The translations under genes and the position numbers were made by a program. 64,000 nucleotides of DNA from Metallyticus violacea (lineage: Eukaryota; Arthropoda; Insecta; Mantodea; Metallyticidae). Numbering within the stretch: position 1 is the first letter of the stretch; each line of letters starts with the position of its first letter. The stretch spans positions 73,304,501 through 73,368,500 of the forward strand of contig CM060833.1 in assembly GCA_030762175.1 (NCBI GenBank), in the 5' to 3' direction. Under the pieces are notes generated by a model that worked only from the letters and a program-made list of their open reading frames with translations, searched no databases and was not told where the DNA came from. This document shows, piece by piece, positions 12,263 to 23,174 of this stretch.

Positions 12263-13283
12263 AGCCTAATCATCATATTTAGTGTATTTTAATTAGTAAT
12301 GTAAATATTATGTATATGCATATTTGTATCATGAGATATAACTTTAACATGTTAATTGTATGTCGTCACAACAGAAAGCCCCAAGGAGGCAATAAACCAC
12401 TATACAAATGAAAGGGACTAGTGATATGCCACTTCTTAATATACCTTCCGTTGGCGAGCGTTAATAAAGCCCAGTTTAAGGAGAATGAACTAGCCAGTCG
12501 CTTGTAAAGTTAACTTTAAACCAACCAATGTAAACAAATGTTTTAAACTTTAAAATAATATAAAGTTGGATACATTAGCAGATGGATTTGAACCAGCCAA
12601 TAGTAGATGAATATTTTAAATTTTTAAAGCAAGACCGCGAAACTTGCAGTACGTCCTTATATAACCCCCTGTGGCTTGGTGAAGCCAAAGTTTAGTTACT
12701 TTGAATGGAATATATAAGGAAGCGTTTGATATGTTGGGGAGCTACTTAAAAGTTCTACATTCGGTTGGAAGAATTGTAAGTTTTACATTCTGCGAGAGCA
12801 CTCGACTTTGTATGCTCTACGGGTGCACTGATCATCAGATCAGTTCAGTTCATATTGTCATTTCAGAATTTCAGATGAGTACGGCAGAATAAGCTCTACA
12901 ATAGACGCGGCACTAAAATAATTTCCATTTCGGACACGTCACCTTAAACTTGACAGCTAAATTTATACTCAATGTAAAGTTCTATCGTACGCAGAACACC
13001 AGAGGACGCGAAAGATCTTCGAATAATAAATTACCATACATATTCAGACCTACTCATTGCGTGATTATTAACACAGTTGATATCCTCTCCCAGCCCTGTT
13101 GAGCAGGACTCACAAAATAGCGGAACAAAACCCTGAGATATTGTTGTCATGAAATGTGGCGACAACATCAAAGCGATCAATAGTTAATTAACGATACGCC
13201 GCTACAAAATATGGCGATCAGTAAACAAATCATATTTGGCGACCAACATGTCGCCCACCAAAAAACCGCTTCACATTGCAGTC
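12206..13283. mobile_element. Unclassified ~1.07-kb insertion within LINE 1
   Basis: LINE 1 coding sequence stops near 12205 and resumes near 13284, and joining the two sides restores the usual spacing before the FKWPGHF block. CAGTCCT at 12201-12207 and CAGTCTT at 13279-13285 may be an imperfect 7-bp target duplication. The insert starts with an (AT)n tract at 12231-12259 and contains a diverged tandem pair (AACCAACCAATG... near 12516 and AACCAGCCAATA... near 12591). It has TATA-like strings near 12656 and 12708, and holds no recognisable protein; the longest frame, 12701-12892, is unlike known families. No clear terminal inverted repeats or TG...CA ends were seen. It may be a non-autonomous element or an LTR-like remnant. 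Confidence 0.5.
12231..12259. repeat. (AT)n microsatellite
   Basis: About 29 bases of uninterrupted AT repeat lie near the left edge of the insertion in LINE 1. Confidence 0.97.
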
Positions 13284-14479
13284 TTTATGCTTTTATAAAT
13301 TTATCTACTTCCTTTTTATTAGTCGATCACTTTTATCATTATATCTTTTTCTACAGCCACGTTTTTCATTATCGAGTCATAAATTTTTTCTCATTGTTTT
13401 ACGCTCAAATTTTCTTAATATATCCTGGTTCACTTTAGTCAGTCTCCAGATTCGGCTCCATATATGAATAAGATCTAATTAGTTTTATATGCATGAGATA
13501 TACATTTTTATATATCTTTGTTTTTCTAGCTAACGATTTGCAAGAGGTTCAGGTTTGCAAAATATGCAATAATCCCTTTCTGAATTCGGTCTGTGATGTT
13601 AATTTCAGCTTTACTGTCGGATATATATAAGATACTCAAATTAAGCTACCTCTTCTCATCTTTTTTTGTCATATTTCCAAATTCTACATAAGATTTTATT
13701 CTAATTATTGAAACTGACATGACATTTCTCTAACACTTTCAATCTTATCGTCTCAGTTCTTCTTTGTAATTCCTCATAAATTTGTAATATTTTCTTATTT
13801 GCCCCGATACAATGACTACATCACCTGCATATTTGACTCAGCTATTAATAACTGCATCTCTTTAGTCCACACATTTTATAGCATAGTGTAAAGCCAATAT
13901 ACATAAGTATATGGAAAACCCTTCTCCTTGATTCACACCTCCATTAAATTCAAAACATTCAATTTTATCACTGACGCTCTAGTTGTTAAAGACAGAAAAA
14001 AAATATTAATGTAAAACATTGCTTCACATTATCTTTCAATAATTTGTGTTAGCGACAATGTAAAAGTTTATATAGTTCGAAATTGCTATACTAAAATCAT
14101 TTTAAATATTAGGAAAATGGTAAATTTAAGTATTAAATAAGAGTTACCCTAAAAGCAGTACTCATTATTTAGTTTCTGAATTATTTCTAAATGTGCATTA
14201 TTTTATTAATGAAATGAAACGATTCTAAGTTGTATAATATCAGTTATATTCAATTATATAAAAATTTACAACTTTCTGCGAATAACCATTATATTATTAT
14301 GATTACATATGCTAAATGCAGCATTCAAAATGCCAAATTAGTGATCTCAAAGTGCTACAGTTATCACTTTGTAATAAACATAAATTAAAGATCCTTCATC
14401 GTGACGACATCATTTCAATGAAACGGTAAGAGATCAAGAACTTCTGTCATTCAAGACTGTCAGAATCAAAGGATAAATA

Positions 14480-15744
14480 CGAGGGTAGGTCCATAAGTTT
14501 CCGACCTAAATATTTTCTAGATATGGTAATGACAAAAATTAAAAATTTCATTTTTCAATACCGTTACCCTTTATTGCAATACTCTTCCCACATCTTTGAA
14601 TTCAATCCCCCCCCCCAAATAGTCAGAAGTCTGGTGTACAAAATGGGCATAAACAGCTTCTATCAATTTGTCGTCACACTTAAATTTCCTTCCTCGAATG
14701 TCCTTCTTTAGATATGAGAATAAGAAATAGTCATTGGGAGCTAGATCTGGGCTGTAGGATGGATGGACGATCTCCTTGAAGTCACATTTCTTCACAGCTT
14801 TCTTTGCAACATGAGAAGTGTGCATCGGCGCGTAGTCTTGAAGAAGGCGCACACCACCCCTCAGCTTCCCTCGTTCGCCTTTTCTCTTTGATGGAAACAC
14901 GTAGTCTGTGCAGTAGGCCAGTATAGTACTCTCCATTTACTGTGGTGTTTCTCTCCTTGAAGTCAATGAAGAGTATTCCTTCACAGTCCCAAAATATTGT
15001 AACTATTATTTTTTTGGTTGAGTGAGTGACCTTAGCCTTTAAAGGCGGTGCATCGGCAGGTTTACATCACTCCATTGATCCTCTTTGGGACAAGGGATCA
15101 TAGTAGTGGACCATAGTTTCATCTCCTGTACCAATGGTTTGCAAAACTTCTCTCTCGTTACCACGGCAGAGCTCCAAAAATGCCTGACAACACATGACTC
15201 GTTGCTGCTTTTGAACTAAGGAAAGAAGTCTAGACACCCATCTTGCTCTGACCGTATTCATGTTTAAATGATCATGAACAATTCGAAAGACTATTGCGTT
15301 AGAAAGGCCCAATCTTTCTGCTATTTCTGTAATTTTGAGCCGCCGGTCTTCAATAATTTCTCCTTCCACAAGAGGGATGTTTTCAGAGTGAGCACCTCCA
15401 AGGGCCGACCTGTATGCTCTTCGTCTTCAACTCATTCGAAAAAGTTTGGCCTATTCTTTTACGGTAGAGGGGGATGCTTCCCCATATACACCATCTGTTT
15501 AATTTCCTTTGGAGTACGTCTTTCTTTTGTGAAGAACTTAACAGCGTCACACTGCATTTTGAACAGGTCACAACATCCTGCACAAAGGCTTCTTTAAGCA
15601 ACTATATCTGAACAACTGAACACAGGTGAGCGGAAGTTACAGCTGCAATTATGTACTTAACAGTTAAGGTATGACACTAATTAAGGGTTTTATGAAGACG
15701 ATAATCCTTATCTGCTATGCCGGAAACTTATGGACCTACCCTCG
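14480..15744 (-). mobile_element. Mariner element, copy 2 (complete ends)
   Basis: Inverted ends sharing GAGGGTAGGTCCATAAGTTT lie at 14480-14507 and 15717-15744, each flanked by TA (14478-14479 and 15745-15746). Length is 1,265 bp, within a few bases of copy 1. This is the least rearranged of the three copies: no insertion, both ends nearly identical to each other. The transposase on the minus strand keeps all three catalytic aspartates but has lost its reading frame. Confidence 0.95.
14571..15557 (-). pseudogene. Mariner transposase pseudogene, copy 2
   Basis: Start ATG complement at 15555-15557 (MQCDAVKFFTK), stop TAA complement at 14571-14573. Long open pieces are 15067-15369, with the helix-turn-helix and the first catalytic motif GTGDETMVHYYDP, and 14571-14936, with LLQDYAPMHT and HPSYSPDLAPNDYFLF. 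The three aspartates of the DD34D triad are therefore present, although the residue after the second is Y, not the usual N. Shifts near 15370-15480 and 14940-15060 separate the pieces. A run of ten C at 14607-14616 encodes the glycines near the C terminus. The full protein would be about 329 residues. It is the best preserved member but still not translatable as one protein. Confidence 0.93.
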
Positions 15745-17381
15745 TAACAATTTTCTTGAATTTGTTTATATTTCTGAAGAAAGGAACCAGAATTCCATGT
15801 ATTCTCTAAAATAATGCACGATTTCAGAGGAAGTAGCAGGAAAGTAATTCTGCTGAGGCTAAATTATAATTTAAAATTTTTTCTACTGTAGAGTCTGGGC
15901 TGGCCATCATTGGCTGATTACATCTTCGAAATGGATTGGCAAATTTACATGCAACTTAAAATAAATGACTATCTACAATTACTACTTCGATCTCAAAATA
16001 ATTATTGCATTTCTTTAGAGAGGCGATTATTGACAATGAATAAATACAGAAACTTATTTAACGACAATAGTGATCAAGATGGTACATATTAGCTGTTGTC
16101 TCAGGAGATTAGTCACTGAACATGATTTACAGCAGTTTTGGAAATTAAAGATAAAATTAGGTTTTATTTCCTTTGAAGCTTTAAAAAGGTGGTGAGATAA
16201 AAATGTAGAGGTTGTAGTGGAAAACTAAAGACATATACCCCTGCGGTTGTGAACTCTGCTAAGAGCTAGCTTCCCATTAATGTTCATACATTCAATCATG
16301 ATGTTTAGGCAAGGTCAGGAAGATATTTAATTCGTCTCCGGAGGGAGATTTTCGAAGTTCTTCACAACGATGGTAACAAGTTCATCTGTTGACTGGTGGA
16401 TGCTGGAGAAACTGTATCACAAATTTCTCAGCACTTTCCTTTATCTTACCTCTCTTTGCAAGACACCCTTTTTATTGGCCAGTGATCTCCAATATTCTTT
16501 ATGCTTGCCATAGTTCGAATGCTACGCTCCTCTGTTGACATAAATTGCATAATAACATTCCGGTATATGTCAACAGGCCTTCAGATACATGAAATAGTCT
16601 TTACACTTGTCTAATGCATGTTTTGAACTGAACTCTCAAAAAGATAAGAGCCCTGTATACTTTGCGCAATATTCCAAGCGCGTTTCATTTGCTCTTTGAC
16701 AGTCTCTGTCCTGTTCAATGCTCTGATTCTTCACTTTCTAGAGCGCTATTGAGGAAGTGCTGTTATTGTTGAATTGTTATTTTAGGAAGAGATAGTTACT
16801 TTTTTAACAAACGAAAACATTTTCCTTTCATTGTTTCTTTCTGAATATTGTCCGTACACCCCTGAGGATCGCCACAGCACGTACCCAGTAACCACGTCCG
16901 AAATGTAATCTCGTCTGGTGAGGCAAGGTGAACCTCAAAGGATGCTTTGTTTTGTATCAATTTTCCGCACCACGGGCTCCGACAGTAGCCAGCAGTAGCT
17001 GGTTTATTAATTTCTTGCAACGCGCAACGGTAAGACTGAGCAATGTTTTCTACCAGAGACGGACACACCACGCGTCTGTTGCAAATGAAAGAGGTTCCAG
17101 GAACGTTGTGCTAGTTTTAACCTGTAACTGGATAGCTTCTTGTTGTGCATTTGTCATATAACTTTTTTCACACTTGATTTTCCATTCTTTTTATCCTTTA
17201 AATATTCTCTTTGATCTTTTTAAACAGAATTCGGGGACTCATTCTGGCCTAGCTAACAACTTGGTTTTTTTGGACAGTTATATAGAACACTAAATTTTAA
17301 ATAATCCTGATTTCGGATTCCTTAAACTAATACAATAGTAAAATTATATTCTTCGGCATAGAACAGTTAATTATTGTTATA
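15745..17381. other. No recognised gene; one GC-richer open block
   Basis: Most of the stretch is featureless. The part at 16796-17161 is GC-richer and open on both strands: 91 codons on the minus strand (16796-17071; Cys/Pro-rich, containing LLGTCCGDPQGC) and 77 codons on the plus strand (16928-17161). I recognise neither. It could be an eroded transposon or a host exon fragment. Confidence 0.4.
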
Positions 17382-17558
17382 CGAGGGTAGGTCCATAAGT
17401 TTCCGGCCTCACCGATAAGGATTATCGCCTTCACAAAGCCCTTATCTGGTGTCATGCCTTATGTGTTAAGCAAATAATTGCTACTGTAACTTCCACACCG
17501 ATGTGTTCAGTTGTTCAAATATAGTTGCATAAAGAAGGTTAGTGTAGAAGATTGTGAC

Positions 17559-18905
17559 ATGCTCAAAATAGAGCATACAGCAATTATTAAGTTCTTCCCA
17601 AAAGAAGAACTTACATCAATTGAAATTAAACAGCGATTGGACAGTGTATATGGGGAAGTACCCTCCTCATATTCCACCTTAAAAGAATGGGCCAAACGTT
17701 TTCGAATGTGTCGAGAAAGCACTGAAAACGAAGAGCGTGCAGGTAGGCCCTAGGAGGTGCTCACTCCTGACAATATCGCTCTTGTGGAAGGAGGAATTGT
17801 GGTAGACCGGCGACTCAAAGTTATAGAAATAGAAACAAGGTTGGTCTTTCTAAAGCAATAGTCCTTCGAATTATTCATGAACATTTAAACATCAATAAGG
17901 TTAGTGCAAGATGGGTGCCTAGACTTCTTTCCTCAGTCCAAAAGCAGCAAAGAGTCATGTGTTGTCAGGCGTTTTTGGAGCTCTGCCGTGGTAACAAGAG
18001 AGAACTTCTGCAAACCATTGTTACAGAAGATGAAACTGTGGTACTATGATCCCTTGTCCAAAACAGAATCCATGGAGTGGCGTAAAAGTGGCGAAGCAGC
18101 TCTAAAGGCCAAGGTTTCTCAGTCAACCAAGAAGATCGTGGCCACAATCTTTTGGGACTGTAAAGGAATGCTCTTCATTGACTTCAAGGAGAGAAACACC
18201 ACAGTAAATGGGGAGTACTATTCTGGCCTACTACACAGAATGCGTATTTCCATCAAAAAGAAAAGGCGAACGAAAACTGAGAGTTGGTGTGTACATTCTT
18301 CACGACAACGCGCCTGTGCACACAACTCTTGTTGCAAAGGAAGCTGTGAAGAAATGTGGCTTCAAGGAGATCTACCATCCCTCCTACAGCCCAGATCTAG
18401 CTCCCAGTGACCATTTCCTCTTCTCAAAACTCAAGAAGGACCTTCGAGGAAGAAATTTAAGTGCGACTAAGAATGGATTGTTGATTTGTTTTATTTACGG
18501 AAGCTCTTTAACATATCAGGTCATCAGCGCCATTCAATTCAGGGCGTGAAATAGCCGACAAAATTTTCTCAGAGGTCTCTTCTTTCAGGCTTGAGGTTCT
18601 TTTTCGTGCCGTAAATGTACGACACGGGACCCACGGCTTTACTTCCCTTCCGAAGGAAGCCATACTTAGGAGCTTTACGCCTGAAAAATTCATCGATCCT
18701 GGCCGGGTTTCAACCCGCGATTTGGGTTTAGAAATTATGGTTAATACTACACTACTAGGACCGACGAAGAAGGATGGATGCTGTTTATGCCCATTTTGCA
18801 GAAGACAAGTCTTCTGACTCTATTTGGTGGTTGTTGGAATGTTAATTCAAAGATGTGAAAAGTGTATTGCATTTAAGGGTAACTATAATAAAAGGCGAAA
18901 TATAA
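17559..18905 (+). pseudogene. Mariner transposase pseudogene, copy 3
   Basis: The frame begins at the ATG at 17559 (MLKIEHTAIIKFFPKEEL, replacing the MEFQAVIKFFTK of copy 1). The helix-turn-helix part is open to a TAG at 17751. The first catalytic motif reads VTEDET, with the aspartate kept, but a shift just after removes the HY of the usual MVHYYDP block. The second and third motifs are intact in another frame: LHDNAPVHTTLV (about 18300) and HPSYSPDLAPSDHFLF (about 18380-18425). The reading is then cut by the SINE in the codons for KCDEE and resumes as DAVYAHF at 18780. The normal CAA-TAA end is mutated, so reading would run to 18905. Non-functional. Confidence 0.92.
18480..18764 (-). mobile_element. 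SINE-A inserted in mariner copy 3
   Basis: This full-length copy, minus orientation, shares the family tail (TTTTATTTACGGAAGCTCTT at its left edge) and a B box of the GGGTTTCAACCCG type near 18706-18720. The body has the common GTACGACACGGGACCCACGG string. GCGACTAAGAATGGAT at 18463-18478 and CGACGAAGAAGGATGGAT at 18762-18779 flank it, an evident target duplication of about 14 bp lying in the mariner codons for Cys-Asp-Glu-Glu. It gives a clean relative date: SINE-A was mobile after this mariner. Confidence 0.95.
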
Positions 18906-18964
18906 TTTTCGTCTTTATCATATCTAGAAAATGGCTAGGCCGGAAACTTATGGACCTACCCTTG

Positions 18965-21900
18965 TATATAATAATCGCATCTTGGCACTCTGTATTTACT
19001 TTGAATTTTATTCTTTTTTTCACAATTTTTTAAATGCTTCGTGCTTCAAAAGTTAGATCTATCACATTCATTAATCTGCTGCACTCAAGCTGTGCAAATG
19101 TCTGAGTTTCAATGTCTTTAACTATTTAATCACATGTTTATTCGCGATATTATTAAGATAAATAGGATATGGATGATATATAAAGCACTTTCTATTGCAA
19201 GACCACAGAGCAAAAGTTCATACAACTCGGTCTTTCGTAATAATTAGAGAATAGCAAACTGAGAGCCTATTGCACTTATGATCTTTACTATCAAATGAGC
19301 ATAATTGCAAAAAATCTTCACCATACAATACGTGAAAAAAAAAAAAAAAAAAAAAAAATCCACGCTCTATACAATTTTCTGAATATCCAAAAATTGATTT
19401 TGTTACTACGATTTTCTTATGCTGTATGTGCTAGGAAAAAGAGCTCGGTTTATCAATATATATTTCTTCTTCTGTTTTATTGTTTGCTTAAAAAGCTTTT
19501 GCTGTTGACCTTTCGATCAGAATTGCAGCATCTATATTGTCGACATATTCTTTCTCCCGGTTTACGAATTTCTTCGGTCACTACCTTCATCAGCATGGAA
19601 TAAGCGCCTCTATGTACTTTCACTATAAATGTATTATGAAATATAGAATATATTCTACTCATTCATTGAATAATACTTTAGTTTCTCTATAAATATCTTC
19701 GCATTTAATACCATTGAAGTCGATAATCTGTTTCTGTTCTTAAGATTTTTTGCAATCATAAAATAACCCAGAATGTGATATCATATGTTTTAAAATAATA
19801 GCAGTGTTATATTTTACCAATACTAAATTGCCAAACTATAAGTTGTAACACGTCTGCAAGCAGATTTAAAAAGAGCAAAAATATAAAAGTAGAATTAAAT
19901 AATAATTCGATATAAAAACGTGCATATATTATCATTGGAAGTATAATTGCTTGTATACTCTTTTTGCTAAATGTTGGACGCAGATCCAAGTGAATATTTC
20001 ATATTTCCTTTATATTTCTTTGAAATATCTCATGGTTTTAAGAAAGAGAAAGATGTATATGTTTTTGGTCGAGATTTTCTTGTTCCTCTATCAGGCTAGT
20101 GGAGTCGCCAACACTGTCCTTGGCCAAGTGTTTCCCCTAGAGAAATCATTATCCCATATCCTGCAAGAGCGATGGCTGGCTGATATAGAGTATCGATAGC
20201 GGTTTGAAATCGACTCCGACTCCCTTGAGGAATAAAACCATTAGTACGGGACAGATACGCTATACCTGCACCAGGTAGCGGTCACATTGCGTTTTGATTG
20301 GACCGCTGTCTTCACTAACGATACTAAGGGTTCTCTTGTGTTATTCGATATCTAACATGTGGTAGCTTCTTTAAAACTTTCATCAGCTTCTCTTTTACGG
20401 CGTTTATTGCAGGAGCTAAAATGTAGTTATAAAGAATCTAAAATCAACACTTTTTTAGGGAAGGAAATAATATTGTCCTGTATGAAACAATATTTTTTTT
20501 GTAAACCTTTAGCTCTTCAGTATTACTGTTTGCCAAAATATTAAAATATAAAAAGATAAGTGTAGGAAAGGAAAATATAAAACATTTCAATATTGTCTGT
20601 AAATTCCAAGTAATATAAAAAAAACAGAATGAATAATTCAGAAATAAGCGGTAATGTAAGCTATACAGCAAAAGAATAGGGGAAAAATTAAATAAAAGTT
20701 TTATAAAGGAATGCTTATAAAGAAATAAAGATAAAGACATAAATGTCTTTGGATAATTCCAGCAAAAATATTAAAAAAACCCTTTCTTTTTCTCAAAACA
20801 CAATTTTTCTTAATATTTTGAAGAGTTTTGTTTTAACTAATTATTATAGTTATAAATCAAGTTGTAATTATAAAAGTAATTATGAAAACCGGAATTATGT
20901 AACAAGATTAGAAAATTTAGGCACTGATATGTAGCGGACTGTGAAACATTCAAATAATAGACTAGAAAAACCAATAAAGATTATTTACAACTTAATAAAT
21001 TTTAATGTATTAAAATATAATTTAGTAAAATAGGCCTCCGTGAAAGCAAATACTAGATTTACCATGCCAAATGCGTGTCATGGCCGACGCGAATGCGATA
21101 GACAGTCGAATCACCAAAAACAGGAAACATAGAATCGTGTAATTATTTGATGACTGAGGTGGTGGGTACTGCATCAGCCGATAAGCCATTGCTCTCGCCC
21201 AGCCGGGCAATACAAGAGTCTGACATGGCGGACGGAGGGACACAAAATTCGTGATAGAAACCTTAGAGCAACATTCTAACAAATTCTAATTCTAATGCAC
21301 TTGTCATGCAAGAAGGGGCTGGAACTCTGTTCTTCATTTTCCACGCATTTTGTCATCTGCTTGTGAAATTATCTGTTACCCTTCTTAATTCTCTAAGAAA
21401 AATTAAATTAATCTCTTGACAGATGCTATCTTTTGTTGGTCTGTGTGGATACAACTAATTTATAATCGCATTACGACTTGGAACTCGATCAGCTGGGAAG
21501 TTCTCTTTAAATGTCTCCTGACCGCATGAAAGGACTGAACACTGAGCGAGTAGCGCGAGAAACAATGCCAACGTAGCAATTCGATATCAGTTCGATACCT
21601 GTCCCAAACGTGTAGTCAGGCTGGCCTTGCGCATGCAGTCCTCCATCATCGGGTCGACCATTTGTTCCGATACTTACATATTAACGAATACATTTAGTGC
21701 CTGTGACACTCCTCAAAAGAGAAAATCTCTCAGCTTCGGGATCACATTTAAAAACAAATCGATGAACTGCAAGCTGAGTTAAACATTTACACACCTTTTC
21801 ATACATTCATAACTGCATTCAGAGGACACATTAATGGCAGAATACTTTGCGATCATAGGAATACACGATAATGCATTTACAAAGAAGGTACACAAGAGAT

Positions 21901-22940
21901 GTTTCAGTGCAAACTTTTTCCATTGCTTTCATGATCAGGATGCTCTTATAGGAATTACTTTTGAGGTCTCTTAGTGAATATGAACAAAATGTACTCATTG
22001 GGGACTGTGGAAAAAACATTAGATTACTCAAGGGGCCATCAAGTTAGTAAAGCAGTTTAAATACTATAATCCAGCTGCTATGCAGATATAAATCCTAGAA
22101 TACATCAGGCAGAGTTCAATAAAAATGCTGAATGAGTTTTTATGGAGTAGAAATATAGAAGAGAATTCTCCAAACAACCATAGAGAGTATATTAACTTAT
22201 GGAGCTCAATGAAATTCAAGAGGGCTCTATAATAATGTTGAAAACGTTTTATTTCTGTATGAATGAGTTTTTATACGTGGCCACATATGCAACGAACATG
22301 AAGCGCGTTCTTGAGTCGAAATAATAATCAAAGCACAGAACAACGACATGTGAAAGTGCGAGGCGTGGGAAGACAGGAAGGTCAACAACGCTTGCTTCAA
22401 GCATTGGGCTTATAAAGACCCATTACGTCGCCAACAAAGACTGGTGCAACCATCTCTCTTCTGCTGACCGAATTCCCTTTTCCAATTGATTTGTATTTTA
22501 AAATGTGTTTTGGTATTCTAATATTATGCACTTGCTCTTATTACGAACAGATCCCGTTTCCCTAAATCTCTAATAAATCTAAATTTCTCTTTAGGGCGCA
22601 CGAACAGCAGGGAATCTGTCTATAAATCACCGTTTCACTTTCCACAAACCATTTTGTCATACAAGAATCATGCTTGAAGATTCTGTGTGCTAAAGCATAC
22701 GGATTTTTTGCATTATAACAGCACTTAACACTACAACAGTGAAACACTTGATCTCACAACTTTTCAACTTCTACAAAAACTTCACACACACAACAAATAA
22801 CTTCATGTCAACTGGTTAGCCTTCATACGGAGAGAAGCTAAAATGGAGAAGGAACAGAACCGGTAAGAAACAACTCACTGAAGAACAGGCAAATCCCCGT
22901 CAAGTCGGCCACGCGTCCAAAAGAAGGCTGTGTGTGTGTA
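18965..22940. other. Long AT-rich stretch without a gene
   Basis: Nothing was recognised. A poly(A) of 24 lies at 19335-19358. Two GC-richer islands, about 20080-20350 and 21040-21260, carry open frames (21022-21282 on the minus strand, 86 codons) with no family I recognise. They could be eroded repeats. A third moderately GC-rich part, about 22260-22480, is likewise unassigned. Confidence 0.45.
19335..19358 (+). repeat. Poly(A) tract, 24 bases
   Basis: This uninterrupted A run has no recognisable retroelement immediately upstream, so it may be a plain homopolymer or the tail of an unidentified retroposon. Confidence 0.9.
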
Positions 22941-23115
22941 TGTATGTATTCTGTATATATGTATTCTGTATGTATATATATATATATAAGAAAAAGAAAA
23001 ATAAAGTAACACTATTAACAATGTAACAAATTAAAATAATTATAAAAGTAGAAAAGGATAAAACACCTAGATAAAGTGACCTTTGAGATCGCTATATTTC
23101 GAACTCGTTAAGTCC
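22941..23115 (-). repeat. Dispersed repeat P, copy 1
   Basis: Read on the minus strand, it begins with GTTCGAAATATAGCGATCTC, passes through GTGTTTTATCC and ends in a TATG/TA microsatellite near 22940-22988. Related sequences lie at 36130-36310, 45487-45648 and, inverted, 45653-45735. The shared order, a GAAATAT..CGAT block, TGTTTTATCC, an AT-rich spacer and a (TATG)n tail, suggests the 3' end of a retroelement, but no coding part identifies it. It lies just downstream (minus strand) of LINE 2, so it might be that element's 3' untranslated region. Confidence 0.65.
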
Positions 23116-23174
23116 TTCTATATATATATATTGCCTTTATATAGATTGAGAAATAAAATTGATATTCCGAAATG

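Larger units (their letters stand above)
12000..13985 (-). mobile_element. Non-LTR retrotransposon fragment (LINE 1), split
   Basis: The minus strand encodes the back half of a non-LTR reverse transcriptase with many stops and shifts. In order: FEFNGGVNQGEGFSIYLCIL (about 13960-13900), corresponding to the family block around GVKQGD; KYAGDVVIVSG (about 13838-13803), the catalytic YADD box with a D-to-G change; then a thumb-like part with WSRIWRLTKVNQDILRKFER (about 13460-13400), matching the usual YGSETWTLTK-type block. After an unrelated 1.07-kb insertion the tail resumes with FKWPGHF and RMNE (about 12195-12165), the conserved RWxGHVxRM block, followed by a Lys/Arg-rich segment like KGRPRxRW. 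The 5' half (endonuclease and first RT motifs) is absent, as in typical 5'-truncated copies. It is non-functional. Confidence 0.82.
17382..18964 (+). mobile_element. Mariner element, copy 3, split by a SINE
   Basis: The left inverted end starts at 17382 after a TA at 17380-17381, and the right end finishes at 18964 before a TA at 18965-18966. The ends match those of copies 1 and 2. The element lies in the opposite orientation to the other two. Its 1,583 bp include a SINE-A of about 285 bp inserted antisense at about 18480-18764. Removing this leaves close to the 1.27-1.30 kb expected. Confidence 0.95.
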
